6,922 nt of DNA, taken from contig JAKALI010000219.1 in assembly GCA_021813195.1 (NCBI GenBank), positions 1-6,922 of the forward strand. The letters are read 5' to 3'. The DNA is from Pseudomonadota bacterium. GTDB lineage: Bacteria > Pseudomonadota > Alphaproteobacteria > Rhizobiales > Hyphomicrobiaceae. Positions 6,799 to 6,922 of the stretch are shown here, piece by piece. How positions within the stretch are numbered: the stretch's first letter is position 1; every line of letters begins with the position of its first letter. Made by a program: the position numbers and the translations under genes. Below the pieces are notes generated by a model. It was not told where the DNA came from and did no database searches. It saw only the letters and a program-made list of their open reading frames with translations.

Positions 6799-6922
6799 TC
6801 ATCCCGGCGGCCGCTGGTCGCCCATGACGTGGTCGAGGACATCGCTCTTATAGTTGAAGCCGCCAAGATGTTTGAACTCGACGCGGAACATCAAGGTGCG
6901 ATCAGGTTCGATCTCGCGGGTC
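6799..6922 (-). CDS. lptD: LPS-assembly protein LptD, C-terminal end (partial)
   Basis: This open frame enters from the right edge and ends at a TGA (6801-6799), giving 40 visible residues. They begin TREIEPDRTLMFRVEFKHLG and continue GGFNYKSDVLDH before a short polar tail. The alternating pattern MFRVEFKHLGGFNY looks like a terminal beta-strand of an outer-membrane barrel, and position directly upstream of surA-pdxA-rsmA is where lptD (imp/ostA) sits in Hyphomicrobiales. LptD inserts lipopolysaccharide into the outer leaflet together with LptE. The call rests on context and the strand-like C-terminus, since no domain signature falls inside the window. Confidence 0.75.
   Translation of the reverse strand, partial: TREIEPDRTLMFRVEFKHLGGFNYKSDVLDHVMGDQRPPG

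Overview
The window is a stretch of core chromosome from a GC-rich alphaproteobacterium, most likely of the order Hyphomicrobiales (Rhizobiales). The basis is gene content and order: mltG-yicC-gmk on the + strand facing lptD-surA-pdxA-rsmA on the - strand is an arrangement I know from this order. The proteins also read as alphaproteobacterial homologues. A Hyphomicrobium/Bradyrhizobium-like lineage is possible from the form of the SurA protein, but I cannot fix the genus.

Layout, left to right. Positions 1-1353 (+) hold the 3' part of mltG, the endolytic murein transglycosylase; its reading frame is open to the left edge, so the real start lies outside the window. A 261-nt gap follows. Next come yicC (1615-2535, +; YicC/YloC-family RNase) and gmk (2528-3184, +; guanylate kinase), which overlap by up to 8 nt. 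The + and - strand groups meet tail to tail: the ends of gmk and rsmA overlap by 16 nt at 3169-3184. On the - strand, reading right to left, are the last 40 codons of lptD (6799-6922), a 269-nt spacer, surA-like (5159-6529), pdxA (4098-5159) and rsmA (3169-4098). The surA/pdxA and pdxA/rsmA junctions are both TGATG, with stop and start sharing one base. This indicates translational coupling within one operon.

Function. The - strand group pairs outer-membrane assembly (LptD, LPS insertion; SurA, periplasmic chaperone for outer-membrane proteins) with vitamin B6 synthesis (PdxA) and 16S rRNA dimethylation (RsmA). The + strand group pairs peptidoglycan strand termination (MltG) with an RNase-family protein (YicC) and GMP phosphorylation (Gmk).

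I see no mobile element, CRISPR array, rRNA or tRNA, and no convincing undescribed system. The points most worth a second look are the lptD-surA spacer (a 10-bp inverted repeat, a strong Shine-Dalgarno, and an 89-codon frame starting at an ATGA overlap with the lptD stop), the SurA-like protein with an apparent ~70-residue insertion and a degenerate parvulin region, and the divergent C-terminal loop of PdxA.
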